A stretch of 64,000 bases of DNA from UBA2166 sp964463965 (GTDB lineage: Bacteria; Nitrospirota; Nitrospiria; Nitrospirales; UBA2166), in contig CAYXED010000008.1 in NCBI GenBank assembly GCA_964463965.1, positions 1 through 64,000 of the forward strand, read 5' to 3'. This document shows, in pieces, positions 51,306-61,074 of the stretch. The stretch's first letter is position 1; each line of letters opens with the position of its first letter. A model generated the notes under the pieces. The model ran no database searches. It had not been told where the DNA came from and worked only from the letters and a program-made list of their open reading frames with translations. Both the position numbers and the translations under genes were made by a program.

Positions 51306-53093
51306 ATGAAGCTAAATGGTTCTCAGATCTTTATTGAATCCCTCAAACGGGAAGGCGTTGATGATATTTTTGCACTGCCCGGGGGGGTTGTACTAAAGAT
51401 TTTTGATGAGCTCCATCAACAAAGTGACATTGAAGTTGTGCTCACTCGCCATGAGCAAGGAGCGGGGCATATGGCTGAAGGTTATGCAAAGGCCACAGGG
51501 CGTCCTGGTGTTGCCCTTGTTACCTCTGGGCCGGGGATGACCAACATCGTTACCCCTCTTGCTGACGCCTATATGGACTCTGTGCCCATTGTCGTTTTTA
51601 CTGGTCAAGTTCCGACTCATTTGATTGGTAATGATGCATTTCAGGAAGCTGACAACCTTGGTATTAGTCGTCCGTGTACCAAGCACAATTTTCTAGTTCG
51701 AGATGTGAAGGATCTTGCGAGAACAATTAAAGAGGCGTTTCATATTGCAACAACAGGAAGACCGGGCCCCGTTCTTGTTGATATACCTAAAGATGTATCG
51801 ATAAATACAACCGAATTTCTATATCCAGAGACGGTGAATTTGCGTGGTTATGATCCCACGCATTTAGAAGACAAAACTCAAGTTACACGTGCTGCTGAGG
51901 CTATTTTAAATGCCGAGCGACCAGTGATTTATGTTGGTGGAGGAGCTGTATTTTCTAATGCTGACAAGGAAGTGAAAGCCTTAGCAGAGATTGGAAACAT
52001 TCCTGTCGATATGACACTCATGGGTCTTGGAGTATTTCCTGGAACCCATCCATTGTCGCTTGGCATGCTGGGAATGCATGGTTCCTATACTTCAAATATG
52101 GCAATTCATAATGCTGATCTTGTCATTGCAGTAGGTTCGCGTTTTGATGACAGAGTTACCGGAAAGACATCTGAATTTTGCCCAAAGGCAAAAATCATTC
52201 ACATAGATATTGATCCCACTTCAATTCGTAAAGTTAGAGACATTGAAGTTCATATACCAATTCTTGGTGATGTAAAAACTGTGCTTACCGAGCTCACACA
52301 GGCCTTAAAGGTTACTATTGAAGGGAATAATGGCAATAAGAAGACTCGCCTTGAATCGTGGTGGAATCAGTTGACTGAGTGGACAAATCAACACCCTCTG
52401 ACGTATGTGCAACCTGAAAATGAAGCGATCAAGCCTCAATACGTAATTGATAGATTATATAGACTAACTACGGAAAGTGATCCTATTGTTTCAACTGATG
52501 TTGGGCAGCATCAGATGTGGGCAGCACAGTATTTCAAATTCGAGCATTCCAGGAGGTGGCTAACCTCGGGTGGCTTGGGAACAATGGGTTTTGGTTTTCC
52601 TGCGGCAATAGGAGCACAGCAGGCATATCCTGATCGTCTTGTTTTATGTGTATCTGGCGATGGGAGCTTTCAAATGAACCTTCAAGAGCTTGCCACTGCG
52701 GTGTTATATAAGCTTCCTGTGAAGGTTGCAATTATAAATAATCGCTATCATGGTATGGTGCGACAATGGCAGGATCTTTTCTATGAGGGAAGATATGCCT
52801 CAAGCTATCTTTCTGACCTTCCAGACTATGTGAAGCTTGCCGAGGCCTATGGTGCAGTAGGTTTAAGGGCGACGTCTCCTCTAGATGTGGACGGGGTAAT
52901 TAAAGAGGCGCTCCGTTCTGATGGGCCTGTAATTATGGATTTTGAGGTTACTCGTTCAGAGAATTGTTACCCAATGATTCCGGCTGGGGGGGCTAACCAT
53001 GAGATGCTCCTTGAAGATCCACCACATCTTGCTCAGGCTGAAAATTCTCCGGTGGGAGCGCCGGATGATAGTGACTCAGTGTTAATCGCCTGA
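51306..53093 (+). CDS. ilvB: Acetolactate synthase, large (catalytic) subunit
   Basis: A 595-residue TPP- and FAD-dependent enzyme that joins pyruvates to acetolactate, first step of valine and leucine synthesis and, with 2-ketobutyrate, of isoleucine. E50 in LTRHEQGAGHMAEGYA activates the thiamine ring, and the TPP/Mg site reads SGDGSFQMNLQEL. A strong AAGGAGGTAAGG precedes ATG 51306. It leads the operon with ilvN and ilvC. Confidence 0.96.
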   Translation: MKLNGSQIFIESLKREGVDDIFALPGGVVLKIFDELHQQSDIEVVLTRHEQGAGHMAEGYAKATGRPGVALVTSGPGMTNIVTPLADAYMDSVPIVVFTGQVPTHLIGNDAFQEADNLGISRPCTKHNFLVRDVKDLARTIKEAFHIATTGRPGPVLVDIPKDVSINTTEFLYPETVNLRGYDPTHLEDKTQVTRAAEAILNAERPVIYVGGGAVFSNADKEVKALAEIGNIPVDMTLMGLGVFPGTHPLSLGMLGMHGSYTSNMAIHNADLVIAVGSRFDDRVTGKTSEFCPKAKIIHIDIDPTSIRKVRDIEVHIPILGDVKTVLTELTQALKVTIEGNNGNKKTRLESWWNQLTEWTNQHPLTYVQPENEAIKPQYVIDRLYRLTTESDPIVSTDVGQHQMWAAQYFKFEHSRRWLTSGGLGTMGFGFPAAIGAQQAYPDRLVLCVSGDGSFQMNLQELATAVLYKLPVKVAIINNRYHGMVRQWQDLFYEGRYASSYLSDLPDYVKLAEAYGAVGLRATSPLDVDGVIKEALRSDGPVIMDFEVTRSENCYPMIPAGGANHEMLLEDPPHLAQAENSPVGAPDDSDSVLIA

Positions 53094-53134
53094 GTTTTAC
53101 GTACGGCTCACCATACAGATCAAGAGGTGAAATT

Positions 53135-53650
53135 GTGAGCGGCGAGAACGTCGAACGGGAACATATTATTTCTCTGCTAGTTGAAAATAGATCTGGTGTG
53201 CTTGCGCGTGTTGCTGGATTGTTTAGTGGACGTGGATACAATATTGAAAGTCTAACAGTGGCACCTACTTTGGATGAAACTGTTTCGCAGATGACGATTG
53301 TTACTAAAGGCGATGACCGTATTATTGAACAGATTCTTAAACAGCTCAATAAGTTAGTGGATGCAATTTCTGTTGTTGACTTAACGGAGAGTCCGCATAT
53401 TGATCGCGGAATGGCGATTATCAAAGTGACAACTACATCCGAAAATCGTGCAGAAGTATTTCGTATTGCAGAAATCTTTCGCGCACGTGTAATTGACTCC
53501 ACAAACACAATGTATACGCTTGAGGTAACGGGCACAGGTCGAAAGATTGAGGCATTAATCTATCAACTGCAAGCTCTTGGAATTCAGGAACTTGTTCGTG
53601 CTGGGCGAATTGCAGTTGCGCGTGAACCATATGGAGAGCCTACTGGATAA
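53135..53650 (+). CDS. ilvN: Acetolactate synthase, small (regulatory) subunit
   Basis: A 171-residue regulatory subunit that binds valine and activates IlvB. The N-terminal ACT domain (HIISLLVENRSGVLARVAGLFSGRGYNIESLTV) is followed by a second ACT-like domain, full length for the IlvH/IlvN type. The GTG start at 53135 has AGAGGTGA upstream. It lies between ilvB and ilvC, 41 and 25 bases from them. Confidence 0.95.
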   Translation: MSGENVEREHIISLLVENRSGVLARVAGLFSGRGYNIESLTVAPTLDETVSQMTIVTKGDDRIIEQILKQLNKLVDAISVVDLTESPHIDRGMAIIKVTTTSENRAEVFRIAEIFRARVIDSTNTMYTLEVTGTGRKIEALIYQLQALGIQELVRAGRIAVAREPYGEPTG

Positions 53651-53675
53651 TTTTTATTAAGGGAGTGATTGAATC

Positions 53676-54689
53676 ATGAATGCCTTGTATGACAAAGACA
53701 CTGACATTAAGAAGTTAAAGGGCAAGACTATTGCTATTCTTGGCTATGGCAGTCAAGGTCATGCACATGCCTTGAATCTCAAGGATAGTGGGATGGACGT
53801 AATTGTTGGTATACGACCAGGCGCGTCATGGGATAAGGCAGAAAAGTCAGGTCTTAAGGTAATGTCTCCTTCGGATGCAGTTGCTGCCGCGACTATTGTT
53901 ATGGTTTTAGTTCCGGATGAAATCCAAGCAAAATTGTATCAAGATGATATTGCACCTAATTTGCAACGTGGTAGTTATCTTGCTTTTGGCCATGGTTTTA
54001 ATATTCATTTTGGTCAGATTGTCCCTCCCGAGCACATAAATGTTTTTATGGTTGCACCTAAAGCGCCTGGTCATTTGGTCCGTTCTTCCTATGCAAAAGG
54101 TGGAGGCGTTCCTATGCTTTTAGCTGTTAACCAGGACCCTACTGGGGATACAGAGGCTATTGGCTTAGCCTACGCATCGGCAATTGGGGGGGGACGTGCT
54201 GGAATCCTGAAGACTGATTTTCGTGAGGAGACAGAAACAGATCTTTTTGGGGAACAAGTAGTTCTTTGCGGAGGATTGACTGCACTGATTCAGCAAGCCT
54301 TTGAAACTTTGGTTGAAGCAGGATATGCACCTGAAATGGCCTATTTTGAATGTCTTCACGAGGTTAAACTTATTGTTGACCTGATTTATGAAGGTGGTAT
54401 TTCGAATATGCGCTATTCTGTAAGTACAACTGCAAAGTATGGAGATATCACTCGAGGCCCTAGAATTGTTACAGAAGAAACTCGAGAGGAAATGCGAGAT
54501 ATTTTGGCCGAAATACAGAGTGGAGAATTTGCTCGTGAGTGGATTCTAGAGAATCAAGCAAATCGACCAGTTTATAATGCGCTTCTTAAAAAAGGTGAAT
54601 TGCATCCAATTGAGGATGTTGGTGCAAAGCTTAGAGGTATGATGCCATGGCTTAAACAAGGAGCCTTGGTTGATCGGACAAAAAACTAG
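53676..54689 (+). CDS. ilvC: Ketol-acid reductoisomerase (NADP+)
   Basis: A class I enzyme of 337 residues that isomerises and reduces acetolactate to dihydroxyisovalerate. The Rossmann motif GYGSQGHAHALNLKDSG starts at residue 23, and Mg-binding acidic residues fall in ETDLFGEQVVLCGG and the ECLHEVKLIVDLIYEGG helix. Strong Shine-Dalgarno GGGAG before ATG. It follows ilvN. Confidence 0.97.
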   Translation: MNALYDKDTDIKKLKGKTIAILGYGSQGHAHALNLKDSGMDVIVGIRPGASWDKAEKSGLKVMSPSDAVAAATIVMVLVPDEIQAKLYQDDIAPNLQRGSYLAFGHGFNIHFGQIVPPEHINVFMVAPKAPGHLVRSSYAKGGGVPMLLAVNQDPTGDTEAIGLAYASAIGGGRAGILKTDFREETETDLFGEQVVLCGGLTALIQQAFETLVEAGYAPEMAYFECLHEVKLIVDLIYEGGISNMRYSVSTTAKYGDITRGPRIVTEETREEMRDILAEIQSGEFAREWILENQANRPVYNALLKKGELHPIEDVGAKLRGMMPWLKQGALVDRTKN

Positions 54690-54702
54690 TAGGTTTCTTT
54701 AA

Positions 54703-55347
54703 GTGGGAAACTTTCTCGTTGCATCAGAATCCGTCCCATTTGTTATTCTCCTCGGGGCGTTGACGGCGCTCTTTTGGTTTCTTGATCTTGGAATTTTAAG
54801 CGCGGTTTTTGCACTTCTTATGATGTGGGTGCTGTGGTTTTTTCGAAACCCACTACGAAGAATTCCTGATGGAGTGAGTGCTATTGTTTCTCCAGCTGAT
54901 GGAAAGGTTATGGAAATTGTTGAGGAAAATGAGGTTCCATTTTCTGGAGGTACAGGGACACGAATAAGTATTTTTTTAAGTATTTTTGATGTTCATATTA
55001 ATCGTATTCCGTTTGCTGGTAAGGTTGTTGAAACAGGGTTTATTTCTGGAAAATATTTGGCTGCAATGAAGCCTATGGCTTCGAAAGAAAACTATAGACA
55101 TGCCGTACGTATTAGGACTTTCACTGGCAAAGAAATTTTAGTCGTCCAGATCGTAGGGTTTATTGCACGACGTATACGATGTTGGGTCAATGTTGGCGAT
55201 GATGTTTTACGGGGAGACAGGTTTGGCCTAATTCAGTTTGGATCTCGTGTTGATACATTCCTCCCGTCTGATGTGAGACTTTCGGTTCAGGTGGGTGATT
55301 ATGTGAAGGGCGGAACTTCTATTCTTGGGGAGTTTAATGAAAGTTAG
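54703..55347 (+). CDS. psd: Phosphatidylserine decarboxylase, short type
   Basis: A 214-residue pyruvoyl enzyme that decarboxylates phosphatidylserine to phosphatidylethanolamine. Two N-terminal hydrophobic segments (about 11-28 and 31-46) anchor it. The self-cleavage site is FGSR with S181 expected to become the pyruvoyl group; VSPADGKV and FDVHINR are typical of this short class. The GTG start at 54703 is 13 bases after ilvC. Its 3' end overlaps pssA by 11 bases, placing two sequential lipid steps in one coupled unit inside the amino-acid operon. Confidence 0.94.
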   Translation: MGNFLVASESVPFVILLGALTALFWFLDLGILSAVFALLMMWVLWFFRNPLRRIPDGVSAIVSPADGKVMEIVEENEVPFSGGTGTRISIFLSIFDVHINRIPFAGKVVETGFISGKYLAAMKPMASKENYRHAVRIRTFTGKEILVVQIVGFIARRIRCWVNVGDDVLRGDRFGLIQFGSRVDTFLPSDVRLSVQVGDYVKGGTSILGEFNES

Positions 55348-56110
55348 AGATACTATTTTTCTTGTGCCCAGTCTATTGACAACCTGCAACCTGTTTGCAG
55401 GCCTCTATGCAATAATTGCTGTAATGAACGCAAACTATCTCTTCGCCTCAATTGCACTTTTGGTTGCTATGGTTTTTGACGTGTTGGATGGGAAATTTGC
55501 TCGTTTAACAAAGACAACAAGTCGTTTTGGGCTTGAATATGATTCTGTAGTTGACGTGGTTTCATTTGGTGTTGCCCCAGGTATTTTGATTTATGCCTGG
55601 GCACTTAGTAGCACTGGAGGAATGTTTGGTTCAGCTGTTGTATTTGCCTTTGTTGCATGTGGGGCATTAAGACTTGCTCGATTTAACTCTCAGAGCCAAG
55701 GTGCTGGAGGAACTAGCAAGTTTTTTACTGGACTTCCAGTTCCTGCTGCGGCTTCTGTAATCGCGACATTAGTAATTTTTGATCACCATATTCTGAGGCT
55801 GGGTCGTGAAGTAAAACCAGTATTGATTTTAACCATTATCCTCCTTCTTGGCTTTCTTATGGTTAGTGTAATCAAATATAGAAGTTTTAAGGATTTTAAA
55901 TTCAGAAACCTTACCAAAGGAAAGCAGTTCAACTATTTGGTTATGGCTGTTTTGCTGCTGATGCTTGTTGCCGCTACTCCGGAACTAACTCTGTTTTTAT
56001 TATCTGCAGGCTACGCATTATCTGGGCCTCTTGAGAGGGTTTTTTCTTTGGCACTTAAGAGGCCCTTTGTCTCATCAACGCTTGATGAGACTAGGGAGAC
56101 TAAAGATTAG
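55337..56110 (+). CDS. pssA: CDP-diacylglycerol-serine O-phosphatidyltransferase
   Basis: A 257-residue CDP-alcohol phosphatidyltransferase with about seven membrane helices. The catalytic motif is FDVLDGKFARLTKTTSRFGLEYDSVVD, containing the D-x2-DG-x2-AR-x8-G-x3-D-x3-D pattern. It makes phosphatidylserine, which Psd then decarboxylates. ATG 55337 is preceded by GGGGAG (55326-55331) and lies inside the psd 3' end. Confidence 0.94.
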   Translation: MKVRDTIFLVPSLLTTCNLFAGLYAIIAVMNANYLFASIALLVAMVFDVLDGKFARLTKTTSRFGLEYDSVVDVVSFGVAPGILIYAWALSSTGGMFGSAVVFAFVACGALRLARFNSQSQGAGGTSKFFTGLPVPAAASVIATLVIFDHHILRLGREVKPVLILTIILLLGFLMVSVIKYRSFKDFKFRNLTKGKQFNYLVMAVLLLMLVAATPELTLFLLSAGYALSGPLERVFSLALKRPFVSSTLDETRETKD

Positions 56111-56151
56111 TTAGCTGTTATCTAAAAAAATCCTAACTTGAAAGTTTTGCT

Positions 56152-57693
56152 ATGTCTCGACTAATAAAAATTTTTGATACTACCTTGCGAGATGGCGAAC
56201 AGTCTCCTGGTGCTAGTATGACCGTCGAGCAGAAGCTAATGATGGCAAGGCAATTAGCAAAGCTAAATGTTGATGTTATTGAAGCGGGTTTTGCATTTAG
56301 TTCCCAAAGTGATTATGAGGCCTTGCAGCGCATTGCTGAGGAAATTGAGGGCCCAATAATATGTAGCTTAGCTCGTGCAAAGCCAGGTGATATTGATCGT
56401 GCATGGGAGGCTATCAAGGAAGCTAAAAAGCCTCGTATTCATACCTTTCTATCCACTTCTGACATTCATCTACAGCACCAATTTAAATTAACACGTGATG
56501 AGGCACTGAAGCAGTCTGTGGCAATGGTTCAGCGTGCTAAGTCCTACGTTGATGATGTTGAATTTTCCCCAATGGATGCGACCAGGTCAGATCCTCAATA
56601 TCTCTATGATGTTTTAACTGCTGTGATTGAGGCAGGTGCAACAACTGTAAATATTCCTGATACTGTTGGCTATACAGCGCCTCAAGAATTTTCTCTGTTA
56701 ATACGAGGAATTCGAGAGCATGTTCCTGGTATTGGGAATGCTGTAATTTCCGTACATTGTCACAATGACCTTGGACTAGCTGTTGCCAATTCACTTGCCG
56801 CAGTTGCGGAAGGCGCAGGGCAAGTAGAATGTACTATCAATGGTATTGGGGAACGAGCAGGTAATGCCTCACTCGAAGAGGTCGTAATGGGCCTTCGGGT
56901 TAGAAGTCATTTGTATGATGCTGACACAACTGTTATTACCGAGGAGATTATAAAAACCAGTAAGCTTGCGAGTAAGACAACTGGATTGCCGGTTCAGCCT
57001 AATAAGGCTATTGTCGGTGCTAACGCATTTGCTCATACATCTGGAATTCATCAGGATGGCCTTCTTAAAGATGGAACAACGTATGAAATTATACGACCTC
57101 AATCTGTTGGATTGGGCGAAAGCAAAATGGTTATGGGAAAGCTTTCAGGGAGACATGCTTTTCGAATTGAGCTTGAGAATATGGGTTATACCTTATCTGA
57201 TGAGAAGCTCAATGCAGCATTTGAAAGATTTAAACGTCTTGCTGAGCAAAAGAAAGAAATTTTTGAAGAGGATATTGAAGCTATTATTTCAGAGGAAGTG
57301 CAAACTGTTCCGATATTTTATACTTTGCTGCAATTAAGTATTGAAACTGGAACTGATGTAACTCCACAAGCAACAATTGAATTAGATATTGAGGGGGAAA
57401 CTCATAAGCATGTAGCCACTGGTGATGGACCAGTTGATGCCGTATATCGCACTATTGCCGAAATGGTCCAAACGTCCAGTACATTAATGTCATATACTGT
57501 TAAAGCTATTACAGGTGGGATGGATGCACAAGGTGAGGTAACAGTTAAAATTCAATCTGATGGGCGTATTGTTACTGGCAATGGAGCTTCAACGGATATT
57601 ATCATTGCATCCGCGCTAGCCTATTTAAATGCTCTCAATAAAATAAAGTATTGGCAAGGAAAGACGACCGAAGACTTGAAGTCAGTTATTTAA
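56152..57693 (+). CDS. leuA: 2-isopropylmalate synthase
   Basis: LeuA (513 residues) condenses ketoisovalerate with acetyl-CoA, first step of leucine synthesis. The catalytic barrel has TLRDGEQSPGASM near residue 11, the metal-binding HCHNDLGLA and NGIGERAGNASLEEV. The C-terminal LeuA allosteric domain (about 385-510) is complete, so leucine feedback is likely. It follows pssA by 41 bases; leuC and leuD are absent from the window. Confidence 0.96.
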   Translation: MSRLIKIFDTTLRDGEQSPGASMTVEQKLMMARQLAKLNVDVIEAGFAFSSQSDYEALQRIAEEIEGPIICSLARAKPGDIDRAWEAIKEAKKPRIHTFLSTSDIHLQHQFKLTRDEALKQSVAMVQRAKSYVDDVEFSPMDATRSDPQYLYDVLTAVIEAGATTVNIPDTVGYTAPQEFSLLIRGIREHVPGIGNAVISVHCHNDLGLAVANSLAAVAEGAGQVECTINGIGERAGNASLEEVVMGLRVRSHLYDADTTVITEEIIKTSKLASKTTGLPVQPNKAIVGANAFAHTSGIHQDGLLKDGTTYEIIRPQSVGLGESKMVMGKLSGRHAFRIELENMGYTLSDEKLNAAFERFKRLAEQKKEIFEEDIEAIISEEVQTVPIFYTLLQLSIETGTDVTPQATIELDIEGETHKHVATGDGPVDAVYRTIAEMVQTSSTLMSYTVKAITGGMDAQGEVTVKIQSDGRIVTGNGASTDIIIASALAYLNALNKIKYWQGKTTEDLKSVI

Positions 57694-57708
57694 TATGTGA
57701 GGACGATA

Positions 57709-58785
57709 ATGAATGCCAGAATTGCAATTTTGCCTGGGGATGGTGTTGGGCAGGAGGTTTTACCTGAAGCGGTTAATGTTCTTACCGCAGTAGCAAAGCG
57801 CTTTGCGCATACATTTGAATTTATCCCCGCAATTGTGGGGGGAGCTGCAATCGATGAGATGGGAAACCCTTTACCTGATGAGACTTTAGCGGTTGCGAAG
57901 AATTGTGATGCCATATTACTTGGGGCGGTTGGAGGACCAAAATGGGAAGCTCTTGACTATAGTGTGAGACCAGAAAGAGCTTTGCTAGGGTTACGAAAAG
58001 AGCTTGAAATGTATGGGAACCTTCGGCCCGCTAAACTGTTTCCAATGTTAGCAGATGCTTCAACTATTAAGCTTGATGTGCTTCGGGACTTAGACCTCTT
58101 AGTAGTTCGAGAATTAACTGGAGGCATCTATTTTGGAGAACCTCGAGGAGTCACCTCAACTGCTACTGGAAAGAAAGGCGTTAATACTGAAGTTTATACG
58201 ACAGAAGAAATTGTGCGTATTGCACGTGTCGCTTTTGAAGCTGCAAGAAAAAGAAATCATCATGTCACTTCTGTCGATAAGGCCAATGTTTTAGAGTCTT
58301 CTGAGCTCTGGAGGGAGACTGTAATTGATGTTCATAAGGACTATGGGGATATTCGCTTAGATCATCTCTATGTTGACAATTGTGCAATGCAGCTTATACG
58401 GGACCCTCGGCAGTTCGATGTAATTGTTACGAGTAATCTTTTCGGAGATATTTTAAGCGATGAGGCTGCAATGCTTACCGGTTCGATTGGGATGCTTCCT
58501 TCTGCAAGCCTTGGAGACAAATATGCGATGTATGAACCTGTCCATGGCAGCGCACCAGATATTGCTGGATCAGACATTGCAAACCCTATTGCAATGATTG
58601 CTTCTGCTGCAATGATGCTCACTCATTCTTTCAGTCTTGACGCTGAAGCAAAGGCGATTGAAGAGGGAATTTTTACTGCATTAGAGCAGGGGTATAGGAC
58701 AAAAGATATGCAATCTCCTGATACTATAAGTGTTGGAACAAAGGCTATGGGGCAACACATTGTAGAGGCAATATTAACCTCTTAG
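57709..58785 (+). CDS. leuB: 3-isopropylmalate dehydrogenase
   Basis: LeuB (358 residues) oxidises and decarboxylates 3-isopropylmalate with NAD. GDGVGQEVLPEA opens the protein, RELTGGIYFGEPRG holds the substrate specificity region, and SNLFGDILSDEAAMLTGSIGMLPSA is the family signature. ATG 57709 is set by GAGGA at 57699-57703; an in-frame GTG at 57697 overlaps that site. It is the second leucine gene of the operon. Confidence 0.96.
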   Translation: MNARIAILPGDGVGQEVLPEAVNVLTAVAKRFAHTFEFIPAIVGGAAIDEMGNPLPDETLAVAKNCDAILLGAVGGPKWEALDYSVRPERALLGLRKELEMYGNLRPAKLFPMLADASTIKLDVLRDLDLLVVRELTGGIYFGEPRGVTSTATGKKGVNTEVYTTEEIVRIARVAFEAARKRNHHVTSVDKANVLESSELWRETVIDVHKDYGDIRLDHLYVDNCAMQLIRDPRQFDVIVTSNLFGDILSDEAAMLTGSIGMLPSASLGDKYAMYEPVHGSAPDIAGSDIANPIAMIASAAMMLTHSFSLDAEAKAIEEGIFTALEQGYRTKDMQSPDTISVGTKAMGQHIVEAILTS

Positions 58786-58815
58786 CGCCTTAAATTTTTT
58801 CTTCTCTTGCAAGCA

Positions 58816-58821
58816 ACTAGG
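58816..58821 (+). promoter_or_regulatory. Ribosome binding site that fixes the asd start
   Basis: TAGGAG lies 6 bases before GTG 58828, favouring this start over an in-frame TTG at 58807. Confidence 0.5.
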
Positions 58822-58827
58822 AGCCAC

Positions 58828-59850
58828 GTGAAAAAAAAAGAAAAGTATTCCATTGCTGTTGTAGGAGCTACTGGCGCTGTTGGTAAGGAGATGCTAGCGA
58901 TTCTTGAGGAGCGAAACTTCCCTGCTTCATCCTTACATCTTTTTTCCTCATCTCGCTCTGCAGGATCTGAAGTAAACTTTAAGAAATCAACTCTTAAAGT
59001 ATTGTCTTTAAACGAAAAATCATTCTCAGGCATTGATATTGCGTTATTTTCTGCAGGTGCAAATGTCAGTCATGAGTTTGCTCCATTTGCGGTGAAGTCT
59101 GGAGCAGTCGTAGTTGACAATAGTTCTGCGTTTCGGATGGATCCCGAGGTTCCTCTCGTTGTTCCTGAAGTAAATCCACATGATTTAGAAAGACATCTTG
59201 GAATTATTGCTAATCCAAACTGTTCCACTATTCAAATGGTATGTGCCTTAAAGCCTCTTCATGATATTGCGCACATTCGACGTGTTGTGGTCACAACTTT
59301 TCAGTCAGTTTCTGGTACAGGGGCTGATGCGATGACTGAACTTCTTGAGCAGTGCCAGCAATTGCTTGCCTTCCAAGAAGTAAAGCCTACAGTGTACCCC
59401 CATCAGATAGCATTTAATGTATTGCCACATATTGATGACTTTCTTCCAGGGGGCTATTCTAAGGAAGAGATGAAGTTGGTAAATGAAACACGTAAAATAC
59501 TTGGTGATGATTCTATTAAGGTTGCTGCAACTGCTGTTCGTGTGCCTGTCTATGTTGGGCATGCGGAGTCAATTAATATTGAGACTGATATTAAACTCTC
59601 TCCAGAGGAAGCCCGCGCTACTCTTGCAGGCTTCCCAGGAATTCAGGTCTTCGATGATCCTGCACGTAAACTCTATCCTATGCCCTTGCATGTTGCAGGA
59701 AGTGATAATGTATATGTGGGCAGGATTAGAGAAGATCCATCATGTGATCATGGACTTCATTTATGGGTTGTTGCAGACAATCTTCGGAAGGGGGCTGCAT
59801 TAAATGCTGTTCAAATTGCAGAACAGCTTATAGAAATTCCTTTGTCGTAG
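58828..59850 (+). CDS. asd: Aspartate-semialdehyde dehydrogenase
   Basis: Asd (340 residues from GTG) reduces aspartyl phosphate to the semialdehyde used for lysine/diaminopimelate, threonine, methionine and isoleucine. NADP loop VVGATGAVGKEML, SSAFRMDPEVPLVVPEVN, catalytic C132 in NPNCSTIQ and the C-terminal half histidine in VGHAESI are present. It closes the ilv-leu operon, a common arrangement because it supplies isoleucine precursors. Confidence 0.95.
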   Translation: MKKKEKYSIAVVGATGAVGKEMLAILEERNFPASSLHLFSSSRSAGSEVNFKKSTLKVLSLNEKSFSGIDIALFSAGANVSHEFAPFAVKSGAVVVDNSSAFRMDPEVPLVVPEVNPHDLERHLGIIANPNCSTIQMVCALKPLHDIAHIRRVVVTTFQSVSGTGADAMTELLEQCQQLLAFQEVKPTVYPHQIAFNVLPHIDDFLPGGYSKEEMKLVNETRKILGDDSIKVAATAVRVPVYVGHAESINIETDIKLSPEEARATLAGFPGIQVFDDPARKLYPMPLHVAGSDNVYVGRIREDPSCDHGLHLWVVADNLRKGAALNAVQIAEQLIEIPLS

Positions 59851-59889
59851 TTGTAATTTTTTTTATTGTGAGCCTTAATCTTTGACAAT

Positions 59890-61059
59890 ATGAACCCCCT
59901 GAAAACATTTGTTTCATTTTTGTATTTCCCTGTACTTTTTGCACTTTTCGTTATATGCCTTCTCCTAATTCCTTCTACTCAAGTTTCTGCAAGCTTTATT
60001 AAGGTTGCCATTTTTGACGATATTTCTGTGGCGGAAGTTTTTTCCCCTAAGGGGATTCTTCTCAAAGAAAAATCTGGAAATCCTTGGAGGCGCTATGCAT
60101 CTAAAATGACAATTACTATCAGTGCCGATAGTCTTCTAGTTGATGACCGCCGTCTTTTGAATCAACGACTTATCTTAAAAGGAGGTGAGGGGAAGATAAA
60201 GATTAATGATAGTTGGTTTGAGGGTACTGTGACACTTTTTCGAAATGATGAAAGTATTCTTGTTGTGAATACTCTCCATCTTGAAGACTATCTTGTTGGT
60301 GTTCTTATGGGAGAACTTCCTTCAGCTTGGCCACTTGAAGTTTTAAAGGTGCAAGCGATTGCTTCGAGAACCTATGCCTTATATCAAAAAGGTAAACAAC
60401 GTTATGAGCATTATGATTTAGTCTCAACGACCCTTGATCAAGTCTATAAGGGAGGGGCTTCTCCAGACGAAACTCTCTTTGAGCAGCATGCACGTGAAAA
60501 AATTCGTCAAGCTGTAAATGCAACACGTGGGCAGTTTATGTCTTATAACAATAAACCTATTTTAGCCGCATTTCATTCGACTGCAGCTGGGACAACTGAA
60601 GATGCCTTGCATGTTTGGGCAAAAGATATTCCATATTTAACCGGTGTGGCATGCCCATGGGATCATGAGTCAAAATTTTTTAATTGGACGAGAAAAATAT
60701 CTATTACGACTTTAGAAGACAAACTGAGGTCTTATGGTTACCGTATTGGCACAATTGCTTCGATAACTCCAATGACTAAAACACCTTCTGAGAGAGTAGG
60801 ATCGCTCAGAATCATTCACTCGCAGGGTGAACATATAATTCGGGGAGAAGAGTTTCGAAAAATGCTTGGGTATACTGCGTTATTGAGTACTCAATTTACA
60901 ATTGAAAATTTTGGAAGGGATGTTGTCTTTCGAGGGAAAGGTGCCGGACATGGTGTTGGGTTATGTCAGTGGGGAGCTAAAGAGCTTGCTACTGCGGGAT
61001 TTTCAGCTGATGTTATTTTGAAATATTATTACCCTGGGACTGAAATAAAGCGTATGTAA
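59890..61059 (+). CDS. SpoIID/LytB-domain protein (probable peptidoglycan lytic transglycosylase or amidase enhancer)
   Basis: A 389-residue exported protein with an N-terminal hydrophobic signal (about 10-35). The SpoIID domain shows LEDYLVGVLMGELPSAWP, with E142 at the catalytic position, VQAIASRTYAL, FHSTAAGTTEDA and the glycine-rich GKGAGHGVGLCQWGA near the C-terminus. In sporulators SpoIID cleaves denuded glycan; in Gram-negatives homologues without sporulation act on the cell wall or are uncharacterised. No sporulation genes are present here. It follows asd by 39 bases and is convergent with the DUF3047 gene. Confidence 0.88.
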   Translation: MNPLKTFVSFLYFPVLFALFVICLLLIPSTQVSASFIKVAIFDDISVAEVFSPKGILLKEKSGNPWRRYASKMTITISADSLLVDDRRLLNQRLILKGGEGKIKINDSWFEGTVTLFRNDESILVVNTLHLEDYLVGVLMGELPSAWPLEVLKVQAIASRTYALYQKGKQRYEHYDLVSTTLDQVYKGGASPDETLFEQHAREKIRQAVNATRGQFMSYNNKPILAAFHSTAAGTTEDALHVWAKDIPYLTGVACPWDHESKFFNWTRKISITTLEDKLRSYGYRIGTIASITPMTKTPSERVGSLRIIHSQGEHIIRGEEFRKMLGYTALLSTQFTIENFGRDVVFRGKGAGHGVGLCQWGAKELATAGFSADVILKYYYPGTEIKRM

Positions 61060-61074
61060 GGATCTAGAAAAACT

